A stretch of 64,000 nt of DNA from Sycobia sp. Sy_11 (taxonomy: Eukaryota; Arthropoda; Insecta; Hymenoptera; Epichrysomallidae), in NCBI GenBank assembly GCA_018907035.1, contig JACCIC010000034.1, positions 3,316,001 through 3,380,000 of the forward strand, written 5' to 3'. Below, piece after piece: positions 53,146 to 64,000 of the stretch. The first letter of the stretch is position 1. Each line of letters starts with the position of its first letter. The notes under the pieces are model-generated. The model ran no database searches and was not told the DNA's origin. It saw nothing but the letters and a program-made list of their open reading frames with translations. Made by a program: the position numbers and the translations under genes.

Positions 53146-53150
<5 letters not shown>
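51754..53150. other. AT-rich DNA with one tandem duplication
   Basis: AT-rich apart from a GC-richer patch at 52,560-52,760. Contains the 46-bp duplication listed separately. No coding signal. Confidence 0.5.
52433..52524. repeat. 46-bp tandem duplication
   Basis: Units 52,433-52,478 and 52,479-52,524 both start AAGTYYGTTTAAAGCGT and share GATGTAAAATAACATTTATA. Only about four bases differ. Confidence 0.9.

Positions 53151-53152
<2 letters not shown>

Positions 53153-53216
<64 letters not shown>
53153..53216. repeat. (AC)n microsatellite, target of the retrotransposon
   Basis: AC array of about 64 bp, preceded by ACAT/ACAC mixtures, abutting the 5' end of the R1-clade element. AC resumes at the 3' end at 55,789, so the element interrupts one AC array. 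Confidence 0.95.
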
Positions 53217-53217
<1 letters not shown>

Positions 53218-53469
53218 AGTGTGGAGTTTTGTTGCTTTCTCCCATCTGGCGCCTCCCCAAGTTGCGGATAGGGGATGGCTCGCTACAATTTGTAGAGGGC
53301 ACTGAGGAAATAAAATACTCAGGGCGGACAGAAAAAACTAATAGGGAGGGCCTCCCGAACTTAAGGCCAATTATGCCTAATGTTTGGTATAAACAAGGAT
53401 ATACCCCAGGGAGTAACTCCGGCAAGACCGGTCAATCTCCTCACCGATTCCGATAGAATGTAAGCCTCT

Positions 53470-54657
53470 ATGGTCGGTGGTAGCCCCTCGGATTCTGGGG
53501 AGGGCAAATCAAACATAATCATAGATAGTACACTGGGTACTAAAGGAGATGTCATGATGGATCAAGAAACGACGGATCGACAAAACTCCATCACGCGCAG
53601 AAACAATCATCTGGAGGGACTTGGTGAGCAGATCAGCCAATTGTTGGACTTTGTTAAAGATAGGCATAACGTGCACAAGACCATTAAGGATCTTGCTCGT
53701 TCTATTAATGCCTCATACAAATGCATCAGTATGGCAGAGGATGATCTATTACAGTATCAACGTCCTGGTACACATGAAGTGGTGACTCAGACTACGCCGA
53801 GTCTACGCTCTGACACCAAACGAAGCGCAGCAGAAGCGATGGATTCCACTCCTAAAACCATAGGTGGCAAAAGGACGAAAGAACCATCATTGGGCTTAAG
53901 GAGGCCACTAGAGTCGGTTGGAGTACCTACAGGGAAGTCTGAAACCAAAGAAAATCAATGGCAGACCATCAAGCGTAAGAAGCCCAAAGGCAAAGATAAA
54001 GAATTATCTAGTACACGCAGGCTTAATGGACGAAATAGGCCTAATTCCGTTTTGATTAAGGCCAATGAAGGAGTTACATACGCGGAAGTACTGCGTCAAA
54101 TAAAGAATGACCCGGAGTTACCTCATGTGAAGAATGAGGTTAACAGGATACGCAGAAATGCAAGCGGTGCCCTTGTACTTCAGTTGGAACGGACAGCCAA
54201 AGATGCACATGAGTTGGCACGTATTGTTGAAACTAAGGTTGGCCATAGCGCATCCACTTCGGTCCTGACTAATCTTATTACATTGGAGATTAAAGATATA
54301 GATGAGATCACTTCAAAGGATGAAGTATTAGAGGCTCTGAGAACGCACCTCGAGCTAAAGGAGACTAACCTACTAATCGCTCGTTCCTTGCGGCAAGCTT
54401 ATGGGGATACTCAGACGGCGGTGGTGTCTGTACCATATAGCCACGCAGCTGAGTTACTACGAGCAGGGCATGTTCGAATCGGATGAGTCAGCTGCAGAGT
54501 TCGAATAAAAACAGAAATAAAGCGCTGCTTCAGGTGTTGGCAGATTGGCCATTTAGCGTCCGTGTGCTCGGGCCCTGACAGAACTAAACTTTGCAGGCAC
54601 TGCGGTGGAAAAGACCATCTATCCAAGCACAGAAGTAGTTCTTGTCAGAAGTCGTAA
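53470..54657 (+). pseudogene. R1-clade ORF1 (gag-like) with one nonsense codon and truncated end
   Basis: Nucleic-acid-binding Gag-like protein. Residues 1-338 are open. A Lys/Arg-rich segment (about 155-200) precedes the conserved R1-clade Gag region beginning VTYAEVLRQIKNDPEL. After residue 338 a TGA (54,484-54,486) sits where relatives usually have Trp (IGWVSCRVR-like), so TGG to TGA is likely. Beyond it the same frame continues with a CCHC zinc knuckle, C-X2-C-X4-H-X4-C (54,526-54,567), then a second knuckle (Cys, Cys, His from 54,592) whose last Cys is replaced by the deletion junction. The frame ends at 54,657 inside sequence that belongs to ORF2. Long open frames imply a fairly young copy. 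Confidence 0.92.
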
Positions 54658-55576
54658 GAAGTTAGATAGTATTACTCTTAAAGTTGGTAGCTGCCGCATT
54701 AGTTCTGCGCCATCTTTACGATACTTGGGTGTACAGCTTGATGCCAGGTTAAACTTCAAAGAGCATCTAAAGATATCTGGCGAAAAAGCGCAACGAGTTT
54801 CAGCTGCCTTGTGTCGGCTGATACCTAACATTGGTGGCCCACGTCCACCACAGAGGAAACTATTAGCTTATGTTGTTAATTCTGTCAGCATGTATGCAGC
54901 ACCAATCTGGCATCATGCATGCGGAATTAAATCGTATTGTGAGCTGGCCATTGCGACCCGTCGTCGCTCCTGTATACGTATTATTAGTGGTTACAGGACG
55001 GTATCCACCGACGCTGCTGAGGTACTTGCCGGAATTCTTCCTTTCGATTTAGCTGCAGATGAACTGGCTAGGCTGCACAACATATGTAAGGCCGCAGTGG
55101 ATTCTCTACAAGGTGCTAAAAAAGTGGAACGTCATCGTTCTATAGAAATATGGCAAAAACGATGGACCGATTCTAGCAAAGGCCGATGGACTTATCGTAT
55201 CCTTCCAGACATACACAGATGGATCGACAGGAAACACGGGGAATTAGATTTCCACCTAACTCAGTTGCTGACTCGACATGGTTGTTTTAGGTCCTATTTC
55301 CACCACTTTCACCTGGATAATAATGATTTCTGCCCCATCTGTCCGACTTTGGTCGTGGATGCCGAGCATATATTAGTGAGCTGCCTTCGTTTTAGAACAC
55401 AACGTGAGCACTTGATGAACATCATCAATAAGCCAATAAGACCAGAGAGCATCCTATCAATAATGCTGGAATCTTCTGAAAACTGGAAGGCAGTAGCCAG
55501 TTTCGCAAAAGAGGTGATGACCAAACTTAGATATGTCGATAGAACTAGGCGAATGGCCCAGGATGAATCAGGCTAA
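54605..55576 (+). pseudogene. R1-clade ORF2 C-terminal fragment, 323-aa open frame
   Basis: Only the part after the reverse-transcriptase catalytic core remains. From residue 8 (54,626) it reads STEVVLVRSRKK, then the conserved LRYLGVQLDARLNFKEHL. It continues through an Arg/Trp-rich C-terminal region to a cysteine-histidine motif, CPIC...DAEHILVSC, with Cys243, Cys246, His255 and Cys260 (55,331-55,384). That motif is typical of the C-terminal zinc domain of R1-clade polyproteins. The first seven residues come from ORF1 sequence read in another frame. No YADD motif and no endonuclease are present. The frame is uninterrupted over 972 bp, which is notable for a dead fragment. Confidence 0.93.
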
Positions 55577-55776
55577 CTGATTCTATTTTAAGATACAGAG
55601 GATGAACACCGAACCCCTGATCACCTGTGTGGATGGGGGACGTAGGATAGTGTCATAAGAAGAGGAGTCGTATAGGCTAATTAACAGCCCCGCCGAAGTA
55701 ATATTCTCGGATAGTTCCGGCAGGATGCAGGTTTCGAGAGGCCACTAGTGCAGAGCTTGCTCTGCCTAGGCCTAAT
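55577..55776 (+). other. Retrotransposon 3' UTR
   Basis: About 200 bp between the ORF2 stop and the A tail, with the hairpin at 55,750-55,765 close to the tail. R1-clade reverse transcriptases recognise 3' UTR structure, so the hairpin may be a recognition element; this is inference. Confidence 0.75.
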
Positions 55777-55883
55777 AAAAAAAAAAAAACACACACACAC
55801 ACACAGGCGCGCACACACACACATGTATATTGTGTGTCTAATCACGAAAATCTGGGTTTCGAACCTTGTTTCTCGTATCCACT

Positions 55884-55885
<2 letters not shown>

Positions 55886-55926
<41 letters not shown>
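55886..55926. repeat. (CT)n microsatellite
   Basis: Pure CT of about 41 bp. Confidence 0.95.
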
Positions 55927-55930
<4 letters not shown>

Positions 55931-56007
55931 CGTATTGCGCGCAATAGCTGCTCCGTCGCTGGCACCAGTGAACGGTAGCTCCTGTATGCGCCCGTTCTGA
56001 AGACACA

Positions 56008-56074
56008 CTCATACTCACACACACACGCACGCACACACACACACACACACACACATACACACACACACACACGC
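56008..56074. repeat. (AC)n microsatellite, interrupted
   Basis: AC units with GC and AT interruptions. Confidence 0.9.
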
Positions 56075-56520
56075 CTCTATATATTCACATTCATACTTGT
56101 TCAGTACCTCGCGCGAGCTATAGGCCACAAATCATTTCGCCATGCGTTAACGCCAAGCGTGTGTGCGCTCGCGCGGGGTTGGTCCCGCGCAGCTACGTAC
56201 AGGGAAAAGATCGCGGAGCCCGCAGAGCGGACAAGATCAAAGCTCACCGGCGCCTAATATCTCCGCTGCATAATGATATGCGATCTCGCGCCGGGCCGGG
56301 CGGGAAACAGAATAAGTATAACGTGAAATTTCAGGCGCGATCCTTGTGCGCAGCGAGAGCGGCCCGCCGCAGAGGTTGTCTTGGTGCAAACTCACGAGGA
56401 TACAGATATACATACGTTTTACGTTCTGGGATAGAAAGATAGTGAGCGAAAGAGGAGGAGGGGAAGGAGGGTAGAGTATCTCTTATATTTTTCGGGGAGC
56501 GCGCACGCTTTTATTAACGT

Positions 56521-56533
56521 ACACACACACACA

Positions 56534-56572
<39 letters not shown>
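56521..56572. repeat. Compound (AC)n-(TA)n microsatellite
   Basis: Short AC run, ACGCA, then about 36 bp of TA. Confidence 0.92.
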
Positions 56573-56578
<6 letters not shown>

Positions 56579-57070
56579 GTATATACCACGGCGCTTCGAA
56601 CGGTCCACCGAGCATCTTGACGTGGAAGAGAAAGGGTACAGAGGTACAGCGTAAGGGGGCGGGGGCTCAGCACGAACTCTGCAATTTTATAATTATGGAA
56701 AAGAGTTCGCGCGCACGCTCTGCCACGCCGCAGCCGTCTACCGACGAAGGTAGAGTGGGGCATAATATAATGTACATGTACATATATAAGTATCCCGATG
56801 CTAACCGCTCTGGCGCTATTACGAATTTCTGCTTCGCGTATTCGCGCGCGGTAAGATGAATTAGCCCGCGTTTGCGGGTGACTCGGAATAACTGTACATA
56901 TAAATATATACATATATATATTCCAGGTAAACGAGGTTGTCGTGGGGAAATATATGGGTGTATCTATATATATTTAGAAGTATTCGACGTTCTGGCGGAG
57001 AGAAAAAGAGAAACCGTCTTTACCGCCGCTCCTGCCATTGTTCTCTTGTATATATTTAATAAACCAACGA

Positions 57071-58780
57071 TTCTATTTTTTTAAGCGTTAATTATTTGGC
57101 TTAGGTATAGATAGTATACGGATATTTCCTTAAAAGGTTTAATACACGCCTGAAATGATCGATGATACGAATTGTTTGTGGTTATTGAATTCTTATAATC
57201 GACTCTAGAAATCTCTAATGTATATAAGAATTTAAAATGAAACTAATAAGTATATAATAATACATACTGTATCAACATTAGTATCGTACATTCCTTATCA
57301 ACTTTATCCATCGATAAAATACCGAGCATCTATAAAAATCATTATCAGCAGAATGTAATCTTATTTTATCCGTTTATTCTGCAAATATATCGTATAGTCA
57401 ATACTTAAGTATGTTCCTCATATTATTCTGCAGAATATTTAATTTTAATAGTCTGATAGTTCTCAGAAATCAATTTAAGTTTTCTCAATCTTCTTAATCC
57501 TCTATTAACATTTTTTTGTAATTCATTGCATTTCGCGCATATGTGATAATGTACACGCAGCACTTCATACATAACGACCACGATTTACATCGAATTCATG
57601 TTTAAATCTAAAATTCTGAATAGTTTACATTTAAGAAACTTACTTGAGAAATAAGAGAAAAAAGACGAAATTTTATGTTTACTACAACTTTTACCCCTTA
57701 AAATTACGTTTTAAGCTCCATATGATAAAGTGGCTGCGACACGGAATGTAATTTTTCTCAAAATCACGTTCTAAACAAGCTGAAATAGTATTTATGATTA
57801 ATGGATAATATGATAATGATATCGCATGTGGCCGAGTGCAGAGTGCAGTACATTTGGTTAACATAACGAAATAAATCATCACGTACAGGAGGTGAATACG
57901 AAGAATTGCGCAGAAGCGTGAGTTCTCTTATACCGCTCGCCTATAAATCTAGAAGCTCCTTCATACCGCCGCGATGTCATGTGTAAATTTATCATTTCTC
58001 GTTTTAAGGAGCGGGCTCTTGAGTCTCCTAACTATAGCGCCGATTTAATTCGAGGATACTAAAAGGAGTGATTTCGCGCTCTTATAACAAATTCCGATAG
58101 GACATTCTCAGATTTGCGAAATAAAAGTTTTAAAACGACACAAAATATAAATCGATTTATAAAAATACAATATTTAATCGAATTTGTATTGTTTCCATAG
58201 GCATTTTGAAACTTTTATATTTTATTAATATTATACATTAATAAGTTAAAAATATGGTAATCGGTTGTGTGAAGCAATATTTAGCTGTAACGTATTTTTG
58301 AATTTCTAGATGATATGCAACAATTTGAATACCAAAAGAAATTGGATCATTCCAAACTACAAGCCATTCATTTTTCTTTATACCTATGCATATATGTCTA
58401 AGAATCGATTGTCTGCCATCCTACCGACGAGAGCTGATATACGCCTCCTAGGACAAAACATTCATAATTCATATTATTTCTCAGTTAAAATTTTTTTAAT
58501 GATATTGAAATTACATATTATTTTTTAATTAATTTTAATTTGATCTAGAAACATTTATTTAGTTGGAGCGTCCACTAATTTCGAAATCTGATACAAACAA
58601 TACGCACATATTTGCTTAAATTTGCTCTGATTATGCTTAAAAGTTAACTAAATTAACTTTCGTTGCAGTAGATCTAACATACAGAAACTTTACAAAACAC
58701 AACTTTACACAATCTTTCATCAACAATATTTTGAGAAAATTTCAAATAACGCTTTTGGGCTTTTATATGTACTTGACTTG
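57071..58780. other. AT-rich DNA, no gene seen
   Basis: AT-rich with a small GC-richer patch at 57,890-58,090. Frames 57,691-57,882 (-) and 58,310-58,528 (+) are not recognised. Confidence 0.5.
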
Positions 58781-59079
58781 TCGCTCGCAATATTCCACGC
58801 CTACCATTTTCATTCACCAAAAGTCGACCGAACAAGTAGCGTGAATCTCGCTAGAGACGCGCGATCTGTAAGACCAAAACAGTTCGCACCTATCGGTACG
58901 GGCGCGAGGCCTTTTGCGTTCGATGTCTATATTGTACAAAGGCCGCACTGAAAACTCTGCTATACGGCTCGGGCCTCGGATCAAAGACTAAAACTGCGTC
59001 GGCGAATCGATAAAAAAAATCATGCTGCGCAGACCAGTTTTCCTTTTGTAGATTTCTGTACCTTGGTAAATTCTACGCG

Positions 59080-59159
<80 letters not shown>

Positions 59160-59440
59160 TTCTTTTCTGGGTATATATACCCTCCGAAACGGAAGCCCGC
59201 ATAAGAATGCCTTTCAAAAGCTTTTCTTGCTTCCTCTTGCGCGTTCGGAGAATACAGGCGAGATTCCTTTTTATTTTTGATATCGAATAATAGACTACCT
59301 TTTCATTTTCCTTGGTTAAATTATAGACGCGTATGGTGGACTTAATGAGCCGAGCTTGTTGAGCGTTTGTATTAAGAAAAGGTAAAGAATGTCTACGTGC
59401 AAATATTTCTTTTATAGCAAAATGATAATTATAAATCATT
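58781..59440. other. GC-moderate DNA around a long (CT)n array
   Basis: CpG-richer at 58,830-59,020. The minus frame 59,020-59,439 contains an Arg-Glu run from the CT array and no domain. Confidence 0.45.
59083..59159. repeat. (CT)n microsatellite
   Basis: About 77 bp of CT with one G near 59,150. Confidence 0.96.
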
Positions 59441-60150
59441 CTTGATTTAGAGATTAACTATTTATTCGGTAGCGCCTCAGACTATCCGCTGAACGTAGTT
59501 AAATTTTTCTATCTAAGTATCTTAAAAGTATCTTTCCCAAAATAATTTTTTTACGAATTAATAAAATTGGATCAGCTTTAAATTTAAAGATTTACTTTAT
59601 GATTGAATTATTTTCCATCAATAATCCAACTTGAGGTCAAACTTGATTAAATATATAAACTTTTTATTTAATTGACTGACTATATATTTTTCATTAAAAT
59701 GTTTGTATATAAGTAAGTACACCACACCGATAAAATCTGATTAATATAAAAATCTTTAATATCGTACATTATTACCCAAGAGTATATATAGATTTAAAAT
59801 ATTTTTTTATGTTTATTGCCTGAAATTTTATATACAAGAAATTGACACACCCGTTTTTCCGTTTTTCACAAAAGGCTTTTTAGTTGATTGGCTCTCTTTT
59901 GCCGCAGCCAGTTTCGGCGTTTCGATTTTGCTAAACTATTTTTCGATTCGATAGTTAAAGAATTTATTAAAGCGTATATATTTTTCAATTAGCCATTCAG
60001 TATTGAAACGTAAAGTAAATATTATTTACTAACACACGAATTTGTTTCAGAAGAGAAATTAAAATTGATAAATTGCATACGCAATTCAATATAATGCCTG
60101 GTATATTTTTAACAATATATTTTACTTTCAATCGGTTGAGCTATTTCATT
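59441..60150. other. AT-rich DNA, no gene seen
   Basis: AT-rich with no repeats above background. Confidence 0.5.
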
Positions 60151-61410
60151 TGCAATTAATTGAGGAATGTCGAGTAAAGTTTTAAATATTCGCGCCATTA
60201 ATGGTCCCCTGAGAAATTATAACGAGGCCCCCGTTGTGGGCGCGTTGTCGCGCGCGACTGATTTACTAAACGCTGATGAAATCAGAGGACATGTACAAAT
60301 AATCAGCGGTATATGTGTATATGTATATATATACCATTATGGGCGACTTTAAGCCGATTTATATTTGCGCATAATTAAGGTTTCTTTACGAGCCGAGGAC
60401 GCCAGATAATCGAAGTCGGCAAATAAATTGAACGTCGGATGTATATACGCGAACGTGCGTATAATCGCTAGGTCGACGGAAAAAAAATCGCGTCGTACCG
60501 ATGCGCTCGCACGTATATAAGTCCATCGCGGTTCGTAAGTAAAAGAAGACAAATAAAAGAAGACGAAATATAAAAATAATAACAAAAAAAAGAAAATTCA
60601 AATGTGCGCCCGGACAAAGCGAGGAACGAGCAGAAAGGACATACCTCTCTCACTCCTCTCTCGCCAACCCCTCCTCGCCAACTCCTCTTACGTGTACATG
60701 TATGTGTATATCCGCGTATAGCCGAATTATCTTTCCTGCCATTAACGATAAATCGTGAGCCGTGTCATCCGGCGAGCTGCAATTTACCTCCGCGCACGTA
60801 CGCACGAAAAGCATTCGAGGACAGGACAAATTATACGTTTAGGTGTTGTGCGGTGTGCCCCGCCGCCCGCGCCGCCGCCGCCATCGCCGCCGTCGTCGTC
60901 GTCGTCGTCGTCTTCGTCGTCCCAGCCCGGGCCCGTTTCGGCGAAAAACCCGTGGCGGCACCCGCGCGCTCGGCGCGGAAAGCAACTCGTGCGCCGCGCT
61001 CGTTCGCCCGCTCGCTGCGCGCGCCAGCCCGCCCGCGCGATAAATCATCGCGCCGCGAAGGCGATGGCCCCTCGGGCGCGTGCGCGTGCACTTCCGGGTT
61101 CAGCGGCTGCGAGCGCGTTGTCCCGTCATCCCTCCCTTTCTATAAATTATATATTATCTGCACCAGGCTATGCCGCGGCATATCGCGAAACTTGTACGCG
61201 CGCGCGCGAACGCAATCTACGAGTGTGTCGCCCTCTTGTATTTTCGGCTTCTTCTGTGTCTGTGCCTGTCTTATATTAATATATAGGTAATGAGGAGGGA
61301 AAAATAACACGCACACGACTACGACACCGAGCATCGCCGATCCAGTTGACCGTGATTTTGCCTCGAATTTTGCTCATTAGAGTATAAAAAGTATAAAAAG
61401 AGAGCGAAGC
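60151..61410. promoter_or_regulatory. CpG island with (GTC)n run and tandem TATA motifs, possible promoter
   Basis: In 60,961-61,020 only 13 of 60 bases are A or T. A CGCCGCCGC/GTC trinucleotide run lies at about 60,868-60,920. At the right edge two TATAAAAA motifs occur in tandem (61,383 and 61,392), followed by GAGAGCGAAGCGAG. This could be a plus-strand core promoter, but I see no initiator at the expected spacing and no gene downstream. The frames across the island (228 and 174 aa +) have Ala, Ser, Val or Arg runs from the trinucleotide repeat and are not convincing. Confidence 0.35.
60868..60920. repeat. Trinucleotide run (GCC then GTC units)
   Basis: GCC/CGC units pass into about seven GTC units. 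The frames give poly-Ala, poly-Ser or poly-Val. Confidence 0.85.
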
Positions 61411-63110
61411 GAGTCTCGAAAAAATTTATACCTATAGCTTTTATTGATTTTACAATCGTAACAGTCGAAGTGACCATTAAAAAGAATAAAAGTACAAAAC
61501 AAAGATTTTACAAATTTTTAGGCAGCATATTGGCAGCTCTTTTATCTACATAAAATTGTTATGATGTTTTACTATAGCCAGTTTCTATATATATAAAAAA
61601 CTGTACAGAATTCAACCAGATCGTAAAAGGTCAGATTCCCCTCTATTTGAATTTACTTATGTAATTTAGAAGCAGTCTTACACTTATGTAGAGAATTTTT
61701 CATTGTGTAGGTATCGGAAGTATGTAAAAAATACCCTTTATAAGAGACCTTATGTTGCCCCAGTAGTTGTTCAATTTAAATTTAACAATGTGTAACGTAT
61801 CATAAATCGAGTTTTTTTTGGCGGACAATTTTCTAGCTTCATAGAATTTACATTGTTATATATACCTGTGATCTAGAAAAGTGTAACTTATATGCGGTTT
61901 AAGTTACAACGCGCGACACGTTCATAAAACCATTTACTTCCGAGCGTCGATCGATTAACAATGCGTTTCGTACCAGTTTTCCGTTTATTTCAGAAACCCG
62001 ATACTTGTGTGGATTTTAGCCTTTTTTATGATAATAAGCGTTAACAATGGCGACGGTCGTATGCGGTTTACATGCATATTGGGGCGTTGACGCACAAATT
62101 CAATTCCCGACGCCTGCATTGTTTCAAATAAGCCAAATAAATAACTATACCCAGTGTGAGAGCGTGTCGCGCTCGCTCCGTATTATATACGCGCTGTTGT
62201 AACAAAATACTGGCCTTTGTTTTATTCCAAAATTTATATGGCTCATTGCGTGTTATAGACTGAAGCGACCTATTTATATGTTATTTTAATGACGGCTTGA
62301 ATAATGAACAATTGAAGTTGGCTTTGCAATTTTCGAGGGAATATTGTATATATACTTTAAACTTTGCTTATATAAAGCGCATTTCATTTTATGGATTTAA
62401 TAATAATACTCTAAAGATATTTTAACCTCTCGGAAAAATTTTAATTTAAAGCAGTTATCGATATTTATCGATTTTACCGGAATTTTGCACTAGATGAATA
62501 ATTACTATTATATTTGCAACATAAATATTTTAAATACTTCTTAAAGAATGTATATTGCCCTATCGATGGGACAAATATAAAAAGATCTAAATCTTTAAGT
62601 ATTGAACATTGCCTACAATATTGCTTTGGAATTCTGCGCGATAATCTCACAGATTTTTTAATCCTATATTCAGATTATTGTAATTTGAATTTAACGTACA
62701 TCTATAAAAATCCGTTTTAAATTGAAATCGTATTAACTTTACAATAGACTTTCAAAACTTGCTAAACTTTTATTCTGAGTTTTACGTCATACTTTGTCTA
62801 TAGAAGTTACTAAAATTTCAACGATGAAGGAGGTTTCTGATTTTAGTTTTGATTGTAAGATATCCGATTTTGGAAATAAACTATATCTGCGAAAACATGA
62901 TTTATATTTCATGTAATATCGATAATATTAAAGAATAATAATATAATAATATTAAAAATTATTAATTATTGAATATATATATGAAAAATCTAATTTGATT
63001 CTAAAATATTAAAGAATACTTTAATTAGTCTTAGGGGAATGTATGTTTCCCGCTAGACACAGAACTTGTTAATTATTAGAATCTTCTCTTGAAATTGATT
63101 TAAAAGTATC
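61411..63110. other. AT-rich DNA, no gene seen
   Basis: AT-rich with a GC-richer patch at 61,880-62,240. The 68-aa frame 62,514-62,720 is not recognised. Confidence 0.5.
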
Positions 63111-63181
63111 TATATCCGTACTAGATGAATCCTTCCACCGAAGCCCCAAGTATCAATGATCGTGGCGCGCATCGTTCTAAA

Positions 63182-63183
<2 letters not shown>

Positions 63184-63240
<57 letters not shown>
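63184..63240. repeat. (TA)n microsatellite, first of a close pair
   Basis: Pure TA of about 57 bp. Confidence 0.95.
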
Positions 63241-63242
<2 letters not shown>

Positions 63243-63274
63243 CAACTTTTGCTTCCGAGAACAAGAAACGGGAA

Positions 63275-63276
<2 letters not shown>

Positions 63277-63339
<63 letters not shown>
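63277..63339. repeat. (TA)n microsatellite, second of a close pair
   Basis: Pure TA of about 63 bp, 36 bases after the first. Confidence 0.95.
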
Positions 63340-63341
<2 letters not shown>

Positions 63342-63813
63342 GAGATACGGCAAAACCACCCGCGAGCTATTTTCCGTCTATACTGCATCGCCCCTTGGAA
63401 ATTATACGCGAGCCGTATCGCGTGCCATTCAGGCCCATCGCTATGATGCCCATCCACAGACTTCACCGCTTAAACATAGGAAATTTTTGCGCGAGCGCGC
63501 GCGAAGGCCCACAATTATATAAAGCGCCGAGCGCGGGCGCGTCGACTTATAATATATTTTTCGACGACATGTATATAACGGTATAGTGTATACGCGAAGG
63601 AAGAACCGGCGAAGAGAAGGAGAGGGAGGCGCGGTTGCGGCCCAAAAGATTCATTCGCTACCGTGCAGTGCACCCCACCCCCTTCCATCCCTCGTCTCCT
63701 TACCGAGATAATAACAACGTGCATCTCTGAGGGCAAATGGATTTTCGCCGACGTTCTTCTGCGAGACAAAACGCTCTGCCAACGCTTGTACGCACCGTCG
63801 CGCCTTATATCCC

Positions 63814-63816
<3 letters not shown>

Positions 63817-63875
<59 letters not shown>
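63817..63875. repeat. (TA)n microsatellite
   Basis: Pure TA of about 59 bp. Confidence 0.95.
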
Positions 63876-63876
<1 letters not shown>

Positions 63877-64000
63877 CCAAGGGACGCACGCATCGAGCCA
63901 CTTAATCGATCCCCTTATATAGTTAACCCAGCATTTAATTGCGGTATATAGCGTAATTATAAATCGGAGTACGGGAATAACAGTAATGTTAGTGCTGGGG

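Larger units (their letters stand above)
53217..55789 (+). mobile_element. Internally deleted Waldo-like R1-clade non-LTR retrotransposon
   Basis: Layout is 5' leader (53,217-53,469), ORF1 (53,470-54,657), a C-terminal piece of ORF2 (54,626-55,576), a 3' UTR and a 13-base A tail (55,777-55,789). AC repeats directly flank both ends. Target-specific insertion into AC-type repeats is known for Waldo and Mino members of the R1 clade. Full-length members are typically 5-6 kb. Here the end of ORF1, the endonuclease and most of the reverse transcriptase, including its catalytic motif, are missing in one internal deletion. Both ends look preserved, so it could in principle have been mobilised in trans. 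The 3' UTR carries a perfect hairpin, GCAGAG-CTTG-CTCTGC, at 55,750-55,765. Confidence 0.93.
55790..57070. other. GC-rich island with AC, CT and TA arrays, no gene seen
   Basis: AC (55,790-55,804), (CT)n (55,886-55,926), AC (56,008-56,074), and an (AC)-(TA) compound (56,521-56,572). A repeat-free CpG-rich part lies at 56,100-56,400. Frames on both strands are compositional. Confidence 0.45.
63111..64000. other. GC-rich island at the window edge with three (TA)n arrays
   Basis: CpG-rich unique DNA alternates with TA arrays at 63,184-63,240, 63,277-63,339 and 63,817-63,875. Open frames on both strands are joined through Tyr-Ile runs. The island may continue beyond the window. Confidence 0.45.

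Noticed and set aside
60604..61290. 228-aa plus frame with Ala and Val runs
   Set aside because: Arises from the trinucleotide run inside a CpG island; no domain seen.

Overview
This is a window of arthropod nuclear DNA, most likely from an insect. Alternating AT-rich and CpG-rich segments, very dense dinucleotide microsatellites, several mariner lineages and an AC-repeat-specific R1-clade retrotransposon together suggest a hymenopteran such as an ant. That assignment is inference. I see no host protein-coding gene, tRNA, rRNA or CRISPR array that I can support. Most long open frames are translations of (TA)n, (CT)n, (GA)n, (AC)n or (TG)n arrays, or of GC-rich stretches where stop codons are rare. 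The window looks like intergenic DNA or a very long intron.

The solid content is transposable elements. There are four separate mariner copies: a fossil on the minus strand around 13.80-14.97 kb; a copy with unusually long terminal inverted repeats at 17,968-19,131 (+); a full-length dead copy at 43,487-44,778 (-); and a nearly intact one at 48,200-49,481 (-). A 93-bp terminal piece of a close relative of the last copy lies at 47,848-47,940. A Waldo-like R1-clade non-LTR retrotransposon at 53,217-55,789 (+) sits inside an (AC)n array and has lost its endonuclease and reverse-transcriptase core. Two non-autonomous elements flanked by TTAA are present: a 139-bp piggyBac-type MITE at 34,034-34,172 and a 662-bp foldback element at 51,088-51,749. 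A poly(A)-ended GC-rich fragment at about 22,771-23,015 is probably a retroposed 3' end.

Layout: 0-2 kb is AT-rich with a 20-bp minisatellite. 2-12.2 kb alternates AT-rich DNA with GC-rich islands (2.1-2.9, 5.3-5.6, 6.0-7.5, 8.9-9.6, 10.9-12.2 kb). 12.2-20.6 kb holds two mariners around a GC island at 16.2-16.8. 20.6-33.8 kb is microsatellite-rich, with a strong CpG island at 27.8-28.1. 33.8-43 kb has a MITE, the largest CpG island (34.6-36.3) and the long (TG)n arrays. 43-50 kb is the mariner cluster with a 60-bp tandem repeat. 50-56 kb has the foldback element and the retrotransposon. 56-64 kb is mixed, with a CpG island at 60.6-61.4 and three long (TA)n blocks at the right end.

The features most worth following are the foldback element, the internally deleted AC-targeting retrotransposon, the in-frame 60-bp repeat between two mariner ends, the long-TIR mariner, and the palindrome-bearing CpG island. 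Nothing here shows a new multi-gene system.
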